Assembly (NCBI GenBank): GCA_037039925.1
Contig: JAXRKP010000982.1
Location: 60,001-124,000, forward strand
Direction of reading: 5' to 3'
Length of the DNA stretch: 64,000 nt
DNA from: Doris montereyensis
Lineage: Eukaryota > Mollusca > Gastropoda > Nudibranchia > Dorididae
Shown: positions 37,956 through 51,796 of the stretch, piece after piece
Numbering within the stretch: the stretch's first letter is position 1
How the letters are laid out: each line of letters begins with the position of its first letter
Notes under the pieces: model-generated
The model's database searches: none
Told to the model about the DNA's origin: nothing
The model's input: the letters and a program-made list of their open reading frames with translations, nothing else
Position numbers and translations under genes: made by a program

Positions 37956-38390
37956 GGACTTTTGATGAAATGGCATGCTATGGGATAAAATGATGTACAG
38001 TCCACGCGTCTGCACTTGTGAAGGGATACATACTATAAATTCATCTTTAGCTTGAAGTAAATGATGTCACTTGTGATAATCATTAGAATAAAAAGGATGT
38101 GCACCAAGAATAACTACATAATCATTCAAATGTCATGTAGCTCCAAAAATCTTTATAAGATGAGCTTGCATGGAACATTTACAAATCCTTTTATTTGTTA
38201 ATATTGTTCTTTATTAAGTATAAGTGTGCAAAATTAAACATAGTATAGGTAGAAAAATAGATGGATGGTGATATGGCCGTTCCTTACACTCACATCTCCA
38301 TCTATATTTTCTTTGAAGTTCTTGGCTCATTCAATGTTGAAACTAGAAAATGGGGAATGGAGAGACACCAGGTGTAATTTAATGAAACTA

Positions 38391-38905
38391 CAGCCGTGTC
38401 TCAATAATCCGAATACCTCCGTTCCGAGCAATTTGTCCAGATTCTCGAAACATCCGGATTATCGAATCACCGATCAAAAGTACATATTTTGAATCAGCGA
38501 AAGCCCTCAGATTGTACAGTAATGAAGGCCTGGTCCATTTAACTGGGGGACAGAGCACAACGATACTGTTGATCATTGGCCATAACTCTCTCTCCCCTCT
38601 CTCCGGCCCTCAATATGTTTTTCTGAGAACTACACTACACATACGTCTATTACTACTATTGGGAAAGACACTTAACACACACACACTCTCTCTTTCTTTG
38701 TCTCTGACTTGTGCCTCAGGTCTCTCGCTTACACTAACACACAATTTACTCCACGCCAGAAGAAGAAGATGAAGAAGAAAAAGAAGAGAGAAGAGACAAT
38801 TGCTAAATGGTGTGATTGAATTGGTGATAGGAAAATCGAATCTGATGGACTGTTTGTGGATTGGTTAGACAATCTCGAACAGTTGAGTGTTCAGATTATC
38901 GAAGC
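38391..38905. mobile_element. Possible pogo/Tigger-like remnant
   Basis: The left end 'cagccgtgtctcaataatcc' preceded by TA (38389-38390), and internal inverted pieces such as 'cggattatcgaatc' and 'cagattatcgaag' at the right (about 38890), resemble Tigger ends with an 'ATAATCCGA' core. The right TIR is degraded and no transposase remains. Confidence 0.4.
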
Positions 38906-38929
38906 ATAAACTCTATATTGTGAATAATA

Positions 38930-39330
38930 CGAAGGAGCCACAGTGGAGTGAAGTCAAAGGCGAAATATAACAATAAGTGACCACTCCACTAAAAAAGACA
39001 GAACAAATACCCTTCGTCAGACAACAAACGAGAAATATCTAGAATCTAGATCTAAGTACTACCTCAGGCATCACACAATGTGATGTCAGAAGAAAAACAG
39101 AAAGGAGAAAGAAAGAAAGAAAAAGACAGTGATGATAAGAAATGTGGTAGAGGGGGATGTGAAGAATGAGCAAGAATGGAAGGTTCAGATCTAGAATGAA
39201 ATAAAAATATGAAAATAAGTAAATAATAAAAGAAGAGTAGGAGAGAGATAGAGAGAGAGCGGAAAAAAAGGGAAGAAAAAGGTTAGGCATCTTTGCACAC
39301 ATTTTTTTACGTTCACCACTTACCAGAAGC
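38930..39330 (-). repeat. Family E repeat, partial copy (left arm of an inverted pair)
   Basis: Minus-strand copy of a repeat whose end reads, on the plus strand, 'cccttcgtcagacaacaaac', 'gagaaatatctagaatctag' and 'catcacacaatgtgatgtca'. It then runs through a purine-rich middle to about 39330. It is inverted relative to 39380-40035. Confidence 0.75.
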
Positions 39331-39379
39331 AACTTTGCGCACAGTTTCTTACTATTACGGAATACACCTTATTTTATCA

Positions 39380-40035
39380 CTAAGGAGAAAATGCTTAAGA
39401 CTTCGACTTCTTTGAAAGCATCAGCTAGTGTTCACTGGCATCTTTTGAAATTTCAGATAAATCGTTTACTCTGTTCCCTTATTGCATCAATACATTTGTA
39501 ATTTGTATACATTTCGCACCTTAAGTGTAAATTTTGCCTTGATTGATACTTCCTTTCATTCATTCTCTGTCATTTTTCTTTCTAGACCCAATGAGATATA
39601 GATCTACTTCTAGTCTTATAGTTATCCTCTTTTTTCGTTCTTGATTCCCATACTCACATCTCTCTCTCTCCCTTTCTTTCTTCCCTGCCTTTTTTTCTTC
39701 CTTTTTCTCTCTCTTTCTCTCTCCTTCTCTCTATCTCCTTCTCAACTTTTATTACTTACTTATTCATATTTTTATTTTATTCTAGATTTGAACCTTCCAT
39801 TCTCGCTCATTCTTCACATCCCCCTCTACATTTCTTATCATCACTGTCTTTTTCTTTCTTTCTTTCCTCCTTTCTGTTTTTCTTCTGACATCACATTGTG
39901 TGATGCCTGAGGTAGTACTTAACTCTAGATTCTAGATATTTCTCGTTTGTTGTCTAACGAAGGGTTATACCCAAACGTCAAGTGTTTGTTCTGTCTTTAT
40001 TAGTGGAGTTGTCACTTATTGTCATATTTCGTCTC
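39380..40035 (+). repeat. Family E repeat, fullest plus-strand copy
   Basis: Starts near 'aaggagaaaatgcttaagac', passes 'tctgttcccttattgcatca', a pyrimidine-rich block, 'tgacatcacattgtgtgatg' and ends 'ttctgtctttattagtggag' then 'ttgtcacttattgtcatat'. The same order in reverse complement is at 55228-55910, defining an element of about 650 bp. It has no coding frame; it may be the end of a larger retroelement. Confidence 0.8.
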
Positions 40036-40339
40036 TATATTGTGCTTGCTTGTTCTAAAATTAGGTGTTCGGATCAGGAATCCCAAATTATCGGTTACAA
40101 ATAAAGAAGAAAAATCCGTCTCAGCTCATCTGTTGATCTATCGAGACGTGACTGACTATACTGGTTCTTGGAAATTCAATTTGAAACAAGAATGGGTGTT
40201 TGACTTGTGTCTTTTCAAAATTTTTAAATTTACTGTCTGATGATGTTTTGTTTTACCTCTGCAATCAAAGTGTAATGATTTTGATTTTGTCAAAGTAAGC
40301 TCAGTAAACTCTACTGAAATGCAGCACAAAACATTCTAT

Positions 40340-41240
<901 letters not shown>

Positions 41241-42114
41241 TGTAGTACCCTAAAAGTATCGAAATCATAATCATCATTGTTCACGGGAAATCATAATCAT
41301 CATGCTTGTTGTTAATATTTGGCCTAAATAAGGTTAAATAGCGCAACACCCCAGATCTGGCAATTTAGGCCTTAACAAAAATGAATGGGTTCTAGATGAA
41401 AATTGAATTCATTCAATAACTATGATACAAAAAAGTCACAAACAAAGAAATGACATCCCATTACCTGTCAATAGCTCAGTCAAAACTTCAAGCACATTTC
41501 AAATCACATCAGAAGGTAAATACATACATGCAATGCAAAGGACCAAACTTTTTCTTTCTAATGTAATACTTTATTTGGATCATGATTTTTGGACTGAATG
41601 ATTTTGTTTAAAGTAAAAGTGAATTTAAGTCACATTACAATTTAAAAATACATACAGCATACAGTCTAACATGCATTCGCCAAACAAACGTTTGTCGAAT
41701 TCACTGATTCAAACGACATTGTTCAAATTCATTTTCTTTACATTCTGTTAGTTAAAGCAAAAGTCAAACTTTTTCACAAATTCTACAACTTGGTAGTACA
41801 ACTATTAATTAATTGTTTGTCACTCATTTTTTGTTGTTGGTCTCTACTCTCAGTAGTCTAAAATCCCATCAGCCAGTGACTAAACTGAAAATAGCCCATG
41901 CTGTGCTGACGAAAATACCGGCGAAGTAGGTTTACACATTACATGTATATTGTAGTAGAAGTTGTACTATTACTGACCCACACTTCTTTGCATTCTCATC
42001 TCATCGCGTCCATCTCTTTGCATCTTGCATTACAAATATAATAATTTGATGGAAACTGTCTAAACATGTTAATGCAGTTATTCAGGAGAAGCAAAAATGT
42101 CAAAAAATAATTGA

Positions 42115-42560
42115 ATAAGGCTGCAAACACTAGGCTATACTTTTTGGAAGATAAATGAAAATCTTTGTTTAGATCATATCATATGCATAAAAATTAAAAT
42201 GAGCTTTTCTATTGGTTAAATAGCCTCCATTAGTTATAAAGATACAAAAGAAACATGTGTTTGATCATTTGAAGGACAAATCTCTTATCCCATAAATTGT
42301 GGACTTGTGTGTTTAGACAGTTCCACTTTCACTGACGGTATTCACAATATGCTGTTTGCTGTTCGTCTCCAGTTCTCATAATACTTTAAAAAAAACTTTA
42401 GATCTATATTTCTCATCTGGAAATCACAGAGAAAAGAAAAACTGTCCTCACTCTCAAATCAAAGCCAAAAAAAAAAAATGACGATATCATCAAACTGTAG
42501 TGTAGTAAGTCAAGTAAATGTAAGGGTAGTTTCCCTTGTCGCCTAATACATTCACATTTT
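42115..42560. repeat. Dispersed repeat, family D copy 2
   Basis: Colinear with 12052-12315 through several conserved blocks; see that entry. It is longer because of insertions between the blocks. No coding potential is seen. Confidence 0.45.
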
Positions 42561-42959
42561 CCCAGAGTCATGGATTCCTCAGATTATATCTATTGGTCTG
42601 GCAATGGCAAATTCAACGAATGTGTATTTCGCTGTGCTGCACTGCATACTGCATGTAGTAGCAATCTGATAAACATTTGTCATCAATCACATGTTGATCC
42701 AATATTATTGGCAATAGCACAGAAATCGGAGCTGAACAAGTAACATTTGTTGAACTATATTGCATGGCAATCTATCCATTCAAATGAAATCAAATAATAT
42801 AAATATTGTGAGCTTAGACATAGACCTATTTTGCCCTTTTCTCCAGTTTTTCATTTTCAGATAGAAATAAACTCAGAAGTGTTTGATATTAATAATAATA
42901 TTATATTTACAAAATCTATGCACATGGAAAAAATGTATTTGTCATGTGCAAATCATTCG

Positions 42960-43210
42960 ATACTGGAGGTTACACAGGTGGGCGTGAACGGTGCTATTCC
43001 AACTTTTCAATGATACAACCTGTTCAAAATGGCGGCAAGCTGACTGAAAATGATGCTCACAAAGGTGGGGAAACAATGAAGTTTACAATACATTAATTCA
43101 ACGTTACTATTGGCTGAACATTTTCTCAAACAAAAACAATTTGGCATTGATTTGAAGACTACATGCAGAATACGGTTACTCTTATAATGGCCTCAACAGA
43201 GCCTTTAGCT
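42960..43210 (-). repeat. Dispersed repeat, family A copy 3
   Basis: The reverse complement is colinear with 415-670, including 'aaacttcattgtttcccc', 'gccgccattttgaacaggt' and 'aaaagttggaatagcacc', ending in 'cacctgtgtaacct', which also ends the 12977 copy. Confidence 0.65.
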
Positions 43211-44809
43211 CATTATTACATAAATATAGATAAATTGAGATCATGGATCAATAGCCCTAAAATACACATATGTAAGCAGGCATTATTTATTTTTACTTGT
43301 ACAATGAATTAAATTTGTGCCTACATTTTACTTCTAATGTTAGGTCAAACTTTTCACTGGCAATGATAGTTGTACTTACTCTGCCAATCATTACCCATTG
43401 GCAATTTTCTTTCTCAAAACTTGTCTGATCTATTGTACCCTTCTTGACTGACTTACATCATAGTAGAGTCACATTCTTTATCAAGTTGCATCATTTTCAT
43501 GCTGACTGTTCAGCCATTTTTTCTTTACATTACTCATACTCTATTCATTTCATTCAGAGTACTTATTGGCAGAAATAAAATGGACACTATTCCTGTCAGT
43601 TACTAAAATAGATCGAGATGACATTGTGAAAATGTTTCATTGATGAAGGCCGAGGCAAAAATCGAGCATGGCAGGTAGTAGAGCCCAGATATACAAACTA
43701 GATTTGATTCAAAAGGGGACGGTTGAAGTTGAATTTATATTTACATCATGATAAGGGAGGATCAGTCATAATTAAAGCATTTCAATGCTAAAAAATTATC
43801 CCTGATGGCACTGATAATAAAACTAGTACTGGTACAATAATATCTAGCACAACTTAATCAGCCTGAACAGTGAAACACTAACTACTATTGTTCGTTCCAT
43901 GATTGTGGTAGTGGTATCTAATTTTATAAATGTTTTCATTATCCATGCTGATATATGGTACATGCCCACCATGAGTGTTGTTGGGCTCATTCTGTGACCC
44001 ATATCACCTTTTTCTCAATTTCTCAGTGACAGTGGTGTTTATGGAATTCATGAAATTCAATCTACATGTAATTTTTCAGTAACTGACAAGTTTATTTCTG
44101 CCGCTTTCTAATTCATTTAGGAAATAACGGCGATGAAATACATGTACGACTATTCACACTAAGGACAAAATTATCACGTAAACAAGAATACGTTAAATAA
44201 ATAGATTTAATGCTAACAATCAACTTAAAGTAACTTTAGAACAATTGAATCAATGAGAACAACTTGACACCACTCTTAGGAAATGACCGTTGGATTGCAT
44301 TTATTTTTAGTATTGGCAGTTGGCAGGAACAAATACTAAATACTGCCCTAAATAATAACTTCAGTCCAATGATTTTCAAATACTTGTAATAGTAATATCT
44401 TTCGTAGTATCACTCTCAGAAATAAAAGTAACAAATATACAATACACATTCAAACAAAAGCATTTTTTATACAAAAGGGAAAACTTCAGAAAAGAGGAAT
44501 GATGCATTTCAACAATTTTTTTTTTTTTGTGAAAGTGATATTTTTATTTTACTTTACAAGTAAAAGATGCAGATGTAAATGAAACATTGCACATATTACA
44601 ATTACAGAGCTAATTTATTATAGTGTAAAATAGATAAAACATGATTTTTTGTTGTTGAAAAATCACCATTGTACGCCAGGATATTTGCACAGTCCTCTTC
44701 TTTGATTTTAAAAAACAGTTTATAAAATAAAAAAAAAAAAAATCACAAAGTGAACAAATTGAATTTTTAAAATGTTTGGGTCATAATTAATAACTACGAC
44801 TGGAATGGA

Positions 44810-47800
44810 ATACAACAGAGTGAAGAAAATGCCCCACCATCTACCTAGGTACAGTGGGCTTATTCCCTGTTTATCCAAAACCAAACTGATTCAGAGAAAT
44901 AAATTCAATATACCCCGCTTGACTTTCAACGAGGAAAATGGAAACAAACACAGACTGTCATTTTTGGAACATGGAATGTTAGGGCAATAAATGGAAAAGA
45001 GTTAGAATTAGTTGAAGAAATGGAAAAATTCAAAGTAAACATTTTGGTCATTACAGAAACAAAAAAAAAGGACAACGAATAGAAAATGTATGACCAAATC
45101 ATATTTTAATCTTCTCAGGAGTAGATGTCAAAGACAGAACTAGAGCAGGAGTAGGCCTCTGGAGCATAAAAGGCCTCCTAGTAGTCCTAGTGCATAAAAC
45201 GCTATTGAAAAGTATTAAACCAAAAGAAAGTTGGAAATTTATATAGACCATATTAGAGAAAAGATATCTTCGAAAAATTACAAAATAGCTGCAAAACTTG
45301 CACAAAAAGAAAGGAGGAGATTTAAAAGCTAAAGAAGGAAAGACAACATGAGGGGGAATAATAGGTGGAGAGAGACCTCTTCAAATGGAAAATAATAGAT
45401 TTTTGCCTAAAGAATAACATGAAAATAGCCAACACCTTTTTTCCTCATAAACATATCTACAAATATACAAGAGTAAATGAAGACAGGTATGAAAATTCAA
45501 TGATAGACTACAGAATAGTTAGCAGCTCCCTTTTTTTACAGTACATTGGATGCAAGAGTAAACAGGGAGCTGAAATATTTAGTGATCATCACCTCATGAT
45601 TGCCAAAATGAGATTAGTGACTGAAGAAAACAAACAGAAAAGGAAAGAGAAGAAAGCTACTAAACTCAATATAGAGGAACTAAATAAACCAATAGTAAAA
45701 CTATTAAAACAGATATATCAATCTAAGATAAAACGATTTATCAGTGAAAGGCAGATGAATCTGAATGACATATTGATAGCAATAGAAGAAAAGGGGCAAA
45801 TGTATCAAGAAAACGTTGTACTGAAGAGATCTAGTAGGAATCAAATTAAAGGAGATAGGAAAATGAACAGCATGGTGGATTGATAATGTCAAGACTAAGA
45901 TCAAAGAAAAGAAGGATGCCTGGAAGAAATACTTGCAAACAAAGAGACCAGAGGATAGGATAGATTACGTGAATAAAAGAACTATTGCCAAAGAAGAAGT
46001 AAGGAAAGCAAAACAGGAACAATGGGAAGAGTTTGGACAAAGACTTCAAGAAAACTATCAAGGAAATCAAAAGCTGTTCTGGGGGAAATGAAAAGCTTGA
46101 GAAAGATCAAAGCCTGCCCAATATGACAAATTAAGAATGCCAAAGGAGAAATAATGAAAGAAGACATCGAAATCATGGAAACATGGAGAAAATATTTTCA
46201 CCAATTACATAATCCCTCCAGAACATATGAAACAAGGAGTAAAGATCAATTAGGAAGAGTAAGAAGTAATCCAGAGGAGACAGCTGAAGATGTAGATATA
46301 TCAATGGAAGAAATCCAAACACCTATAAGAAAAGTGAAATTAGGAAAAGCCCCAGGAGCAGATCAAGTTTATCCAAAAATGATTAAAAACAAAGGGAGAG
46401 AAGGCAAACAAACTACTACATGCAATATGCCAACAAGCATGGAATCCAAACAGGAGCCAGATGACTGGAAAAGGGAAAGGTAGTACCAATACATAAGAAA
46501 GGATCAACTATAGAGGGATATCACTATTTAGCGTACCAGGAAAAGTGTATGCCAGGATACTGGAAATGAGACTAAGGAAAAGAGTAGAGGATCAGATTGA
46601 AGAACATCAGAGTGGATTTAGACCAGTGCAAGACCACATATTCACAATTAGACAAATAGATAGGAAAATTAATTGAGAGAAACATTGACTTGCACCTGTG
46701 TTTTATAGACTTAGAAAAGGTATTTGACACTGTGACGAGGGACGAACTATGGCATTCCTTAAAAGAACACAATGTAGAGCAAAATCTAATAGAAGCCATT
46801 AAAAGTTTTTACAATAAACCAACATGTGCAGTGAGAATAGCTGGAAACATATCTGCAGAATTTGATGTAGATATAGGAGTAAGACAGGTTGTACTTGTAT
46901 CCTAAGTCCTCATTTGTTTATCACATTTATGGATTTAGTCGCAAAGGCATCCTCAAAAATGAAGAAAATGGACGTAGGTATGTGGAAGTTCAAACCAGTA
47001 AATGTATCAATGCTTTCATTTGCCGATGATTTAGTTCTGTTTGGAAAATCAGAAAGTGACCTTCAATCGAATATCAACATAAGGAACAATGAACAAAATA
47101 AAAGAGGAATGAGAGTAAATGCAAAGAAAACCAAAACAATGCTAGTAACTAGGGAAGCTAAAATACAAAATCTTAAATTGGACAAGGAGAATTTAGAACA
47201 AGTTCACAGCTACAATTACCTAGGAGTAAGAGTAATGATTAACTTAGAGGAAAAAACTAAGAGAAGAAATCAGCCAGAGAATCCAAAAGGCAAGAGCAAT
47301 ATATAATCATCTAGGAAAGGCATTTGTAGGTAAACAAGAATTTTCAAGAAAAACTTAAATGGCAGTAAACAACACAGTTTATTGTCCTACTGTCCTCTAT
47401 GGCAGCGAAACTTGGACCTTAGACAGTAGAGAATACAGTAGAGTACAGGCAGCTGAAATGAAATGTTTAAGAAGAGTAGTAGGGAAAACTAAAAGAGACA
47501 AATCAGAAACACAACAATAAGAGATCAAAGCAAAGCATATGGCATAAGAACTTAGATAGAAATGAATCAATTGAGATGGTTTGGCCATGTAAACAGAATG
47601 AATGACAATAGAATAGCTAAATCAGTGTACAGTGCTAAAACCCAAGGTAAAAGGCCAAAAGGCAGACCTCAGAGAAAGTGGGAAGAAGATATAAATGAAG
47701 CAGTAAAGCATAGAAATTTAACATTATTGGATGAAAACAGAAAATGCCAGGACAGGGCATCATGGAGAAAGATCATCTCGGGCATCTGAACCCATACACC

Positions 47801-47835
47801 GAAAGGTAGAATGGGAACTGATAAAGAAAGAAAAA
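44810..47835 (+). mobile_element. LINE copy 3, same family as 2917 and 26036
   Basis: Begins in the 5' region 'ccatctacctaggtacagtg', then endonuclease '[11 protein letters not shown]' (about 44960) and a heavily mutated endonuclease middle. Next come [20 protein letters not shown] and EIFSDHHLMIAK (45400-45610), the Lys-rich linker (45620-46080), RT with [17 protein letters not shown] (about 46340), [20 protein letters not shown] (46690), FADDLVLFGKSESDLQ (about 47020), and the C-terminal [17 protein letters not shown] (47575). It ends at the shared 3' end 'cccatacaccgaaaggtag'. Many frameshifts; inactive. Confidence 0.92.
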
Positions 47836-48059
47836 AGAAGAAAAATGAAATATCAACATTTAACTTTTTTTTCAAAATGAAAATAGACTAAGATTAAGTG
47901 GCTACTGAATCTTTGACTAGAATAATTTTTGAATGAGGATTTAGTCACTTTCTATGTATTTCGTATACACAACGTTACGTTCAGCATAGTTTTTCATTGC
48001 AAATTTTTTGAATTATTGAAATCAATCTTTCTTATATAAATTTAATTAACTGATCATCA

Positions 48060-50085
48060 TTATTTATAATGGGTGACCTAAATGCAAAGGCTGGTTGCAA
48101 CAATTGTACAAATGAAAGAGCTATGGGAAAAGAAGGATGTGGCGTTATAAATGACAACGGAGAAAGATTATTGGACTTTTGCAACACTAACGATTTTGTT
48201 ATTTGTGGAACTCTGTTTTATCATAAGGCGATTCACAAGCTTACATGGTGTTCACCAAATAGAAGGGATAGAAACCAGATCGATCATCTTCTCATAAATG
48301 GAATGAGGAGAAAATCCCTTCTTGATGTGAAAGTAAAAAGGAGAGCTGGCGTTGAAGTGACCGTCATCTAGTGGTTGCAAATCTAAAAATCAAATCGAGA
48401 AAAGCAAATACAACAGGAAAAGGCAGTGAATAATACGACATAGACAAACTTAAAGATCCTAATACAGCCAAAACTTTTATGATAAGCTTGAAGAATAGGT
48501 TTCAGGTGCTGACATATGGATGATGACAAACCATGAGATGGAAATGAAATCAACAGCAGATGGAACACTATCAAACACGCCTACTTAGAGACAGCTAAAA
48601 CATGCTTAGGAACAAAAAGACACAAAAGGAAAGAATGGCTATCAAATGACACATGGAAAATAATTGAAAAGAGGAATGAAATTAAGAAGAAAATACTTGA
48701 TGCAAAATCAAGCAGATTGAAAGAAAGATTGTCAATTCAATACCAGGAAATAAACAAGGAAGTCAAAAGGAGTGCAAGACAAGACAAAAATCATTCATAC
48801 TCATAGACAGACTTGCCCCAGTGAAGCAGAAGAAGCATTACGAGTGGGAGACCAAGGCAGAGTTTTTAAAATTGCAAAAGTAATAAGTGGAAAATATCAT
48901 GAACTTCATTGATTATTACAAACAAACATGAGAGCTTCTCATGACAGAGGCTGAAAAAGATGCAAGATGGACTGAATATTTTATGAAAATTTTAGATAGG
49001 CCACCACCTCCAACAGAAGCAAGCATTGAAGAGGCACAAGAAGATTTGAATATAAGTATAGAACCACCTAAATTTAAATGAAATAACAGTAGCTATTAAA
49101 ACTCTAAAGAATGGAAAAGCCTGAGGCATAGACAACTTAAATACTGAATTTTTTTAAAGCTGAAACCGCTTTTACAGCAAGAATACAGCATCCAATCTTC
49201 TCCAAAATATGGACAGAAAAGAAAACTCTGGATGAATGGAATGAAGATATAATAATAAAGATTCCTAAAAAAGGCAATTTATGGACTGCAATAACTGGAG
49301 GGGAATAACGCTCCTGTCTTGGCGCTATTGGCACACTTGCATCATCACATGCAATAGAAAACATTACGGCTAAGCTCCATTGGTCATCAGATAGGTTTAA
49401 AAATAAGTCTTACAAAATCTGAACTAATGACAGTAAATATACAAAATCCCTCCACAATCCTCATCAATAGCAATAGCATACAAACAACCAAGGAATTTAC
49501 ATATTTAGGCAGCGTTGTCACAAGTAACGGAGGAGCTGAGAAAGACATTAACATACGCCTAAACAAAGCAAGAAACTCCTTCAAAATGTATGGAAAACAA
49601 AAGAATACAATATCAAAACAAAACTAAAAATCTACCAAAGCTGTGTCCTATGAACTCTACTATATGGATCTGAATGCTGGAGGATGACGGACAGAGACAT
49701 GAACAAGTTATCCTCATTCCACACCAAATGTTTGCGAAAAATAAAATTATATTTTGACCAAACAAAATTTCAAACGAGACTCTTCTCCAAAAAATGCAAA
49801 ATAGACCACATGCAAGATATTCCTCTTAAAAGAAGATGGAGGTGGATAGGGCATGTTTTAAGAAAAGAAAGAAGGAGCATCACCAAGACTTCCCTACATT
49901 GACCCCTGAAGGGAAAAGGAGACATGGCAGGCCAAAGACAAATTCGAGAAGAACAGCAGAGAATGAGATTAAAGACTGGGGTGAAACCTGGAATTCCATA
50001 AAGACGCTTGTCATGGAAAGAGAGATGGAGATCCTTCATTGCTGCCCTACATGCCAACTGGCATAGTGGGCAGTAAGTAAGTAAA
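48060..50085 (+). mobile_element. RTE-type LINE lacking its RT core
   Basis: 5'-truncated. The endonuclease C-terminal part (48069-48371) reads MGDLNAKAGCNN, LLDFCNTNDFVICGT and NQIDHLLI. A linker follows, then the RT start IKTLKNGKA (about 49095) and CNNWRGITLL (about 49290). The central RT with the YADD/FADD catalytic block is absent. The sequence resumes at LTKSELMTVNIQNPS (49400) and continues TTKEFTYLGSVVTSNGGAEK, RRWRWIGHVLRKE and a GKRRHGRPKT tail. It ends 'gggcagtaagtaagtaa', the same end as 59140-59392. Dead copy. Confidence 0.85.
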
Positions 50086-50091
50086 TTAGTT

Positions 50092-50824
50092 CAGTCCAAC
50101 TCACATATATCGACATCGCATATATTGACATCCTGCATATATCACTGTCATATCAAAGTCCTGGTTACATATTATTAGTAAAAAACACTGATATTTTGAC
50201 GTAAATTTGACTTAAACCCCTTTATATCGATTTCCCGATTTTGTTGGTGCAGGCAATAATCAGTCTACAGTCAACATAAATGTCAGTCGATCGCGGTACT
50301 TGTTCCGATTAAAACAGACCCAGAAGATTATGTTAACATCGATGAAAACGTCAGTCACCGATGAAATATCCATCAACGCAATCGTTGCTGACTTTGATGA
50401 AAGAGCCTTCACCTGAGTCAGATGAAGATGAGCAGACTGCCCCACCAACTGAACTTGTTTCAAACAAGGAAGAAAAAGCAGCCACTGAGACTCTGAAGTG
50501 CTTTGCTCAGCAGCACATCAAAGGTGACACACTATTTCACGTGATCGCACAGGCAGAAGACAAGGTGTGTGAAATGATTCTACATACAGAAACAGATGAC
50601 CATCAATGATTTCTTCACACCAGCAAAATAGAAGCCAGTAATGCTCTCACCCTCTTCAAAAACAGCCCTTTTTAGGGCCACACATTACCTTCGATTGACG
50701 TGGCATTATGGCTTTTTTTTGGTGGTGTTCCTTTATTTTATTGGTTGCTCTAATGCATCGACACCCTCTTATATCGACAAAATTTGGTGGTCCCAGTGAT
50801 GTCGATATAAGAGGGGTTGGACAG
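50092..50824 (+). mobile_element. Tigger/pogo-like DNA transposon remnant with transposase C-terminus
   Basis: The left end CAGTCCAACTCACATATATC (50092) and the right end, reverse complemented, CTGTCCAACCCCTCTTATAT form imperfect TIRs that both continue into CGACATC. TA follows the right end (50825-50826). The interior keeps only the transposase C-terminus, about 50290-50631: an acidic SPESDEDEQTAPPTE region, ATETLKCFAQQ, and the terminal QMTINDFFTPAK before TAG. That ending fits the PCNA-binding (PIP-box) end known from pogo/Tigger transposases. The catalytic DDE domain is deleted, and one frame change separates the two coding pieces. Confidence 0.75.
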
Positions 50825-51094
50825 TACTGGATTTGCATTTAAAACACAAGAAAAAATGTGTGTACTGTAACATAACATTATACTTTTTTGTGAACAGATA
50901 TGAGCATTCATATAGATAAAATACGACTTTATTGTCCAGAAAGCACATTCCATGGCATTACAGTATGTTCATTTTTCCTTCTCTCAATACATTCTCATTC
51001 ATTATTTCTCTCTCTTTTTAGGATGTCATTTCAAAATGTGACGGACAAAGAAATATCATTTGAATCCTAGCAAAGCTATAGTATACCCTCTCTA

Positions 51095-51262
51095 CCCATT
51101 TGTAAATGGGTACAAGCACTAGCTTGGGAGTAAAACCTGCATCAGACTAGTGTCTTGTCCAGGAGGTAATTATTATCACCTGTTCTACTTTCACTCTATG
51201 GAAATCGGGATATATTTTGGTTCTATGTGGGCCGTAATGGCCTTGAAGGAACTTTATCTATT
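51095..51262 (+). mobile_element. SINE family 2 copy, head truncated
   Basis: The body reads 'aaatgggtacaagcactagc', 'cctgcatcagac', 'tcacctgttctactttcact', then the shared tail 'ctatgtgggccgtaatggcc'. It lacks box A. Confidence 0.65.
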
Positions 51263-51336
51263 TAAAGCAATGTAATCACTCTAACATAAAATTTGGTTTG
51301 AATTCAGAAAGGAGATTTCTTTTAAACTTTTTTCAT

Positions 51337-51350
51337 GGGGGGGGGGGGGG
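51337..51350. repeat. Homopolymer G tract
   Basis: A run of consecutive G at 51337-51350. Similar C tracts lie at about 1460-1472, 15685-15697 and 51647-51662. Such tracts are prone to length error. Confidence 0.85.
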
Positions 51351-51796
51351 TGGTGGTTCAGTGATGAAATATGTCATGTTAACTATATGTACACATACAC
51401 ACGACAATGCAAGAACTTAAGAAGTCTTGGCTGTCTCGGCTCTGCCCATCCTTACTCGCCCCTTCCCTCCTAACTCTGACGTCACTCATCACCTGCCACC
51501 AGACAAGAACGGCAACGTAAATACAATGTAATGGGTTGTGACCCTTCACTGTGGCGAAATGTATGATTTTTTGTTGTCACCTGTGGACTACGCATTTTGG
51601 AAGAGACTATTGTATAGAAATATAATTTCAATCACTCATATATATGCCCCCCCCCCCCCCCCAAGACTTTCAGTAAAGAAAATCAAATATATGTATTGTA
51701 TGTAGACCTACTAGTCATTTAGCTAAAGTTAAAGTTACGTCTTCAATTAAATCTTTCAAAAATAAGGATGATACTGAGAAACATAAAATAAAAAGT

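Larger units (their letters stand above)
41241..44800. other. Intergenic stretch, no supported gene
   Basis: AT-rich sequence holding the family D repeat (42115-42560) and a family A copy (42960-43210). Otherwise I recognise nothing: no splice-bounded conserved coding blocks and no RNA gene. Confidence 0.45.
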
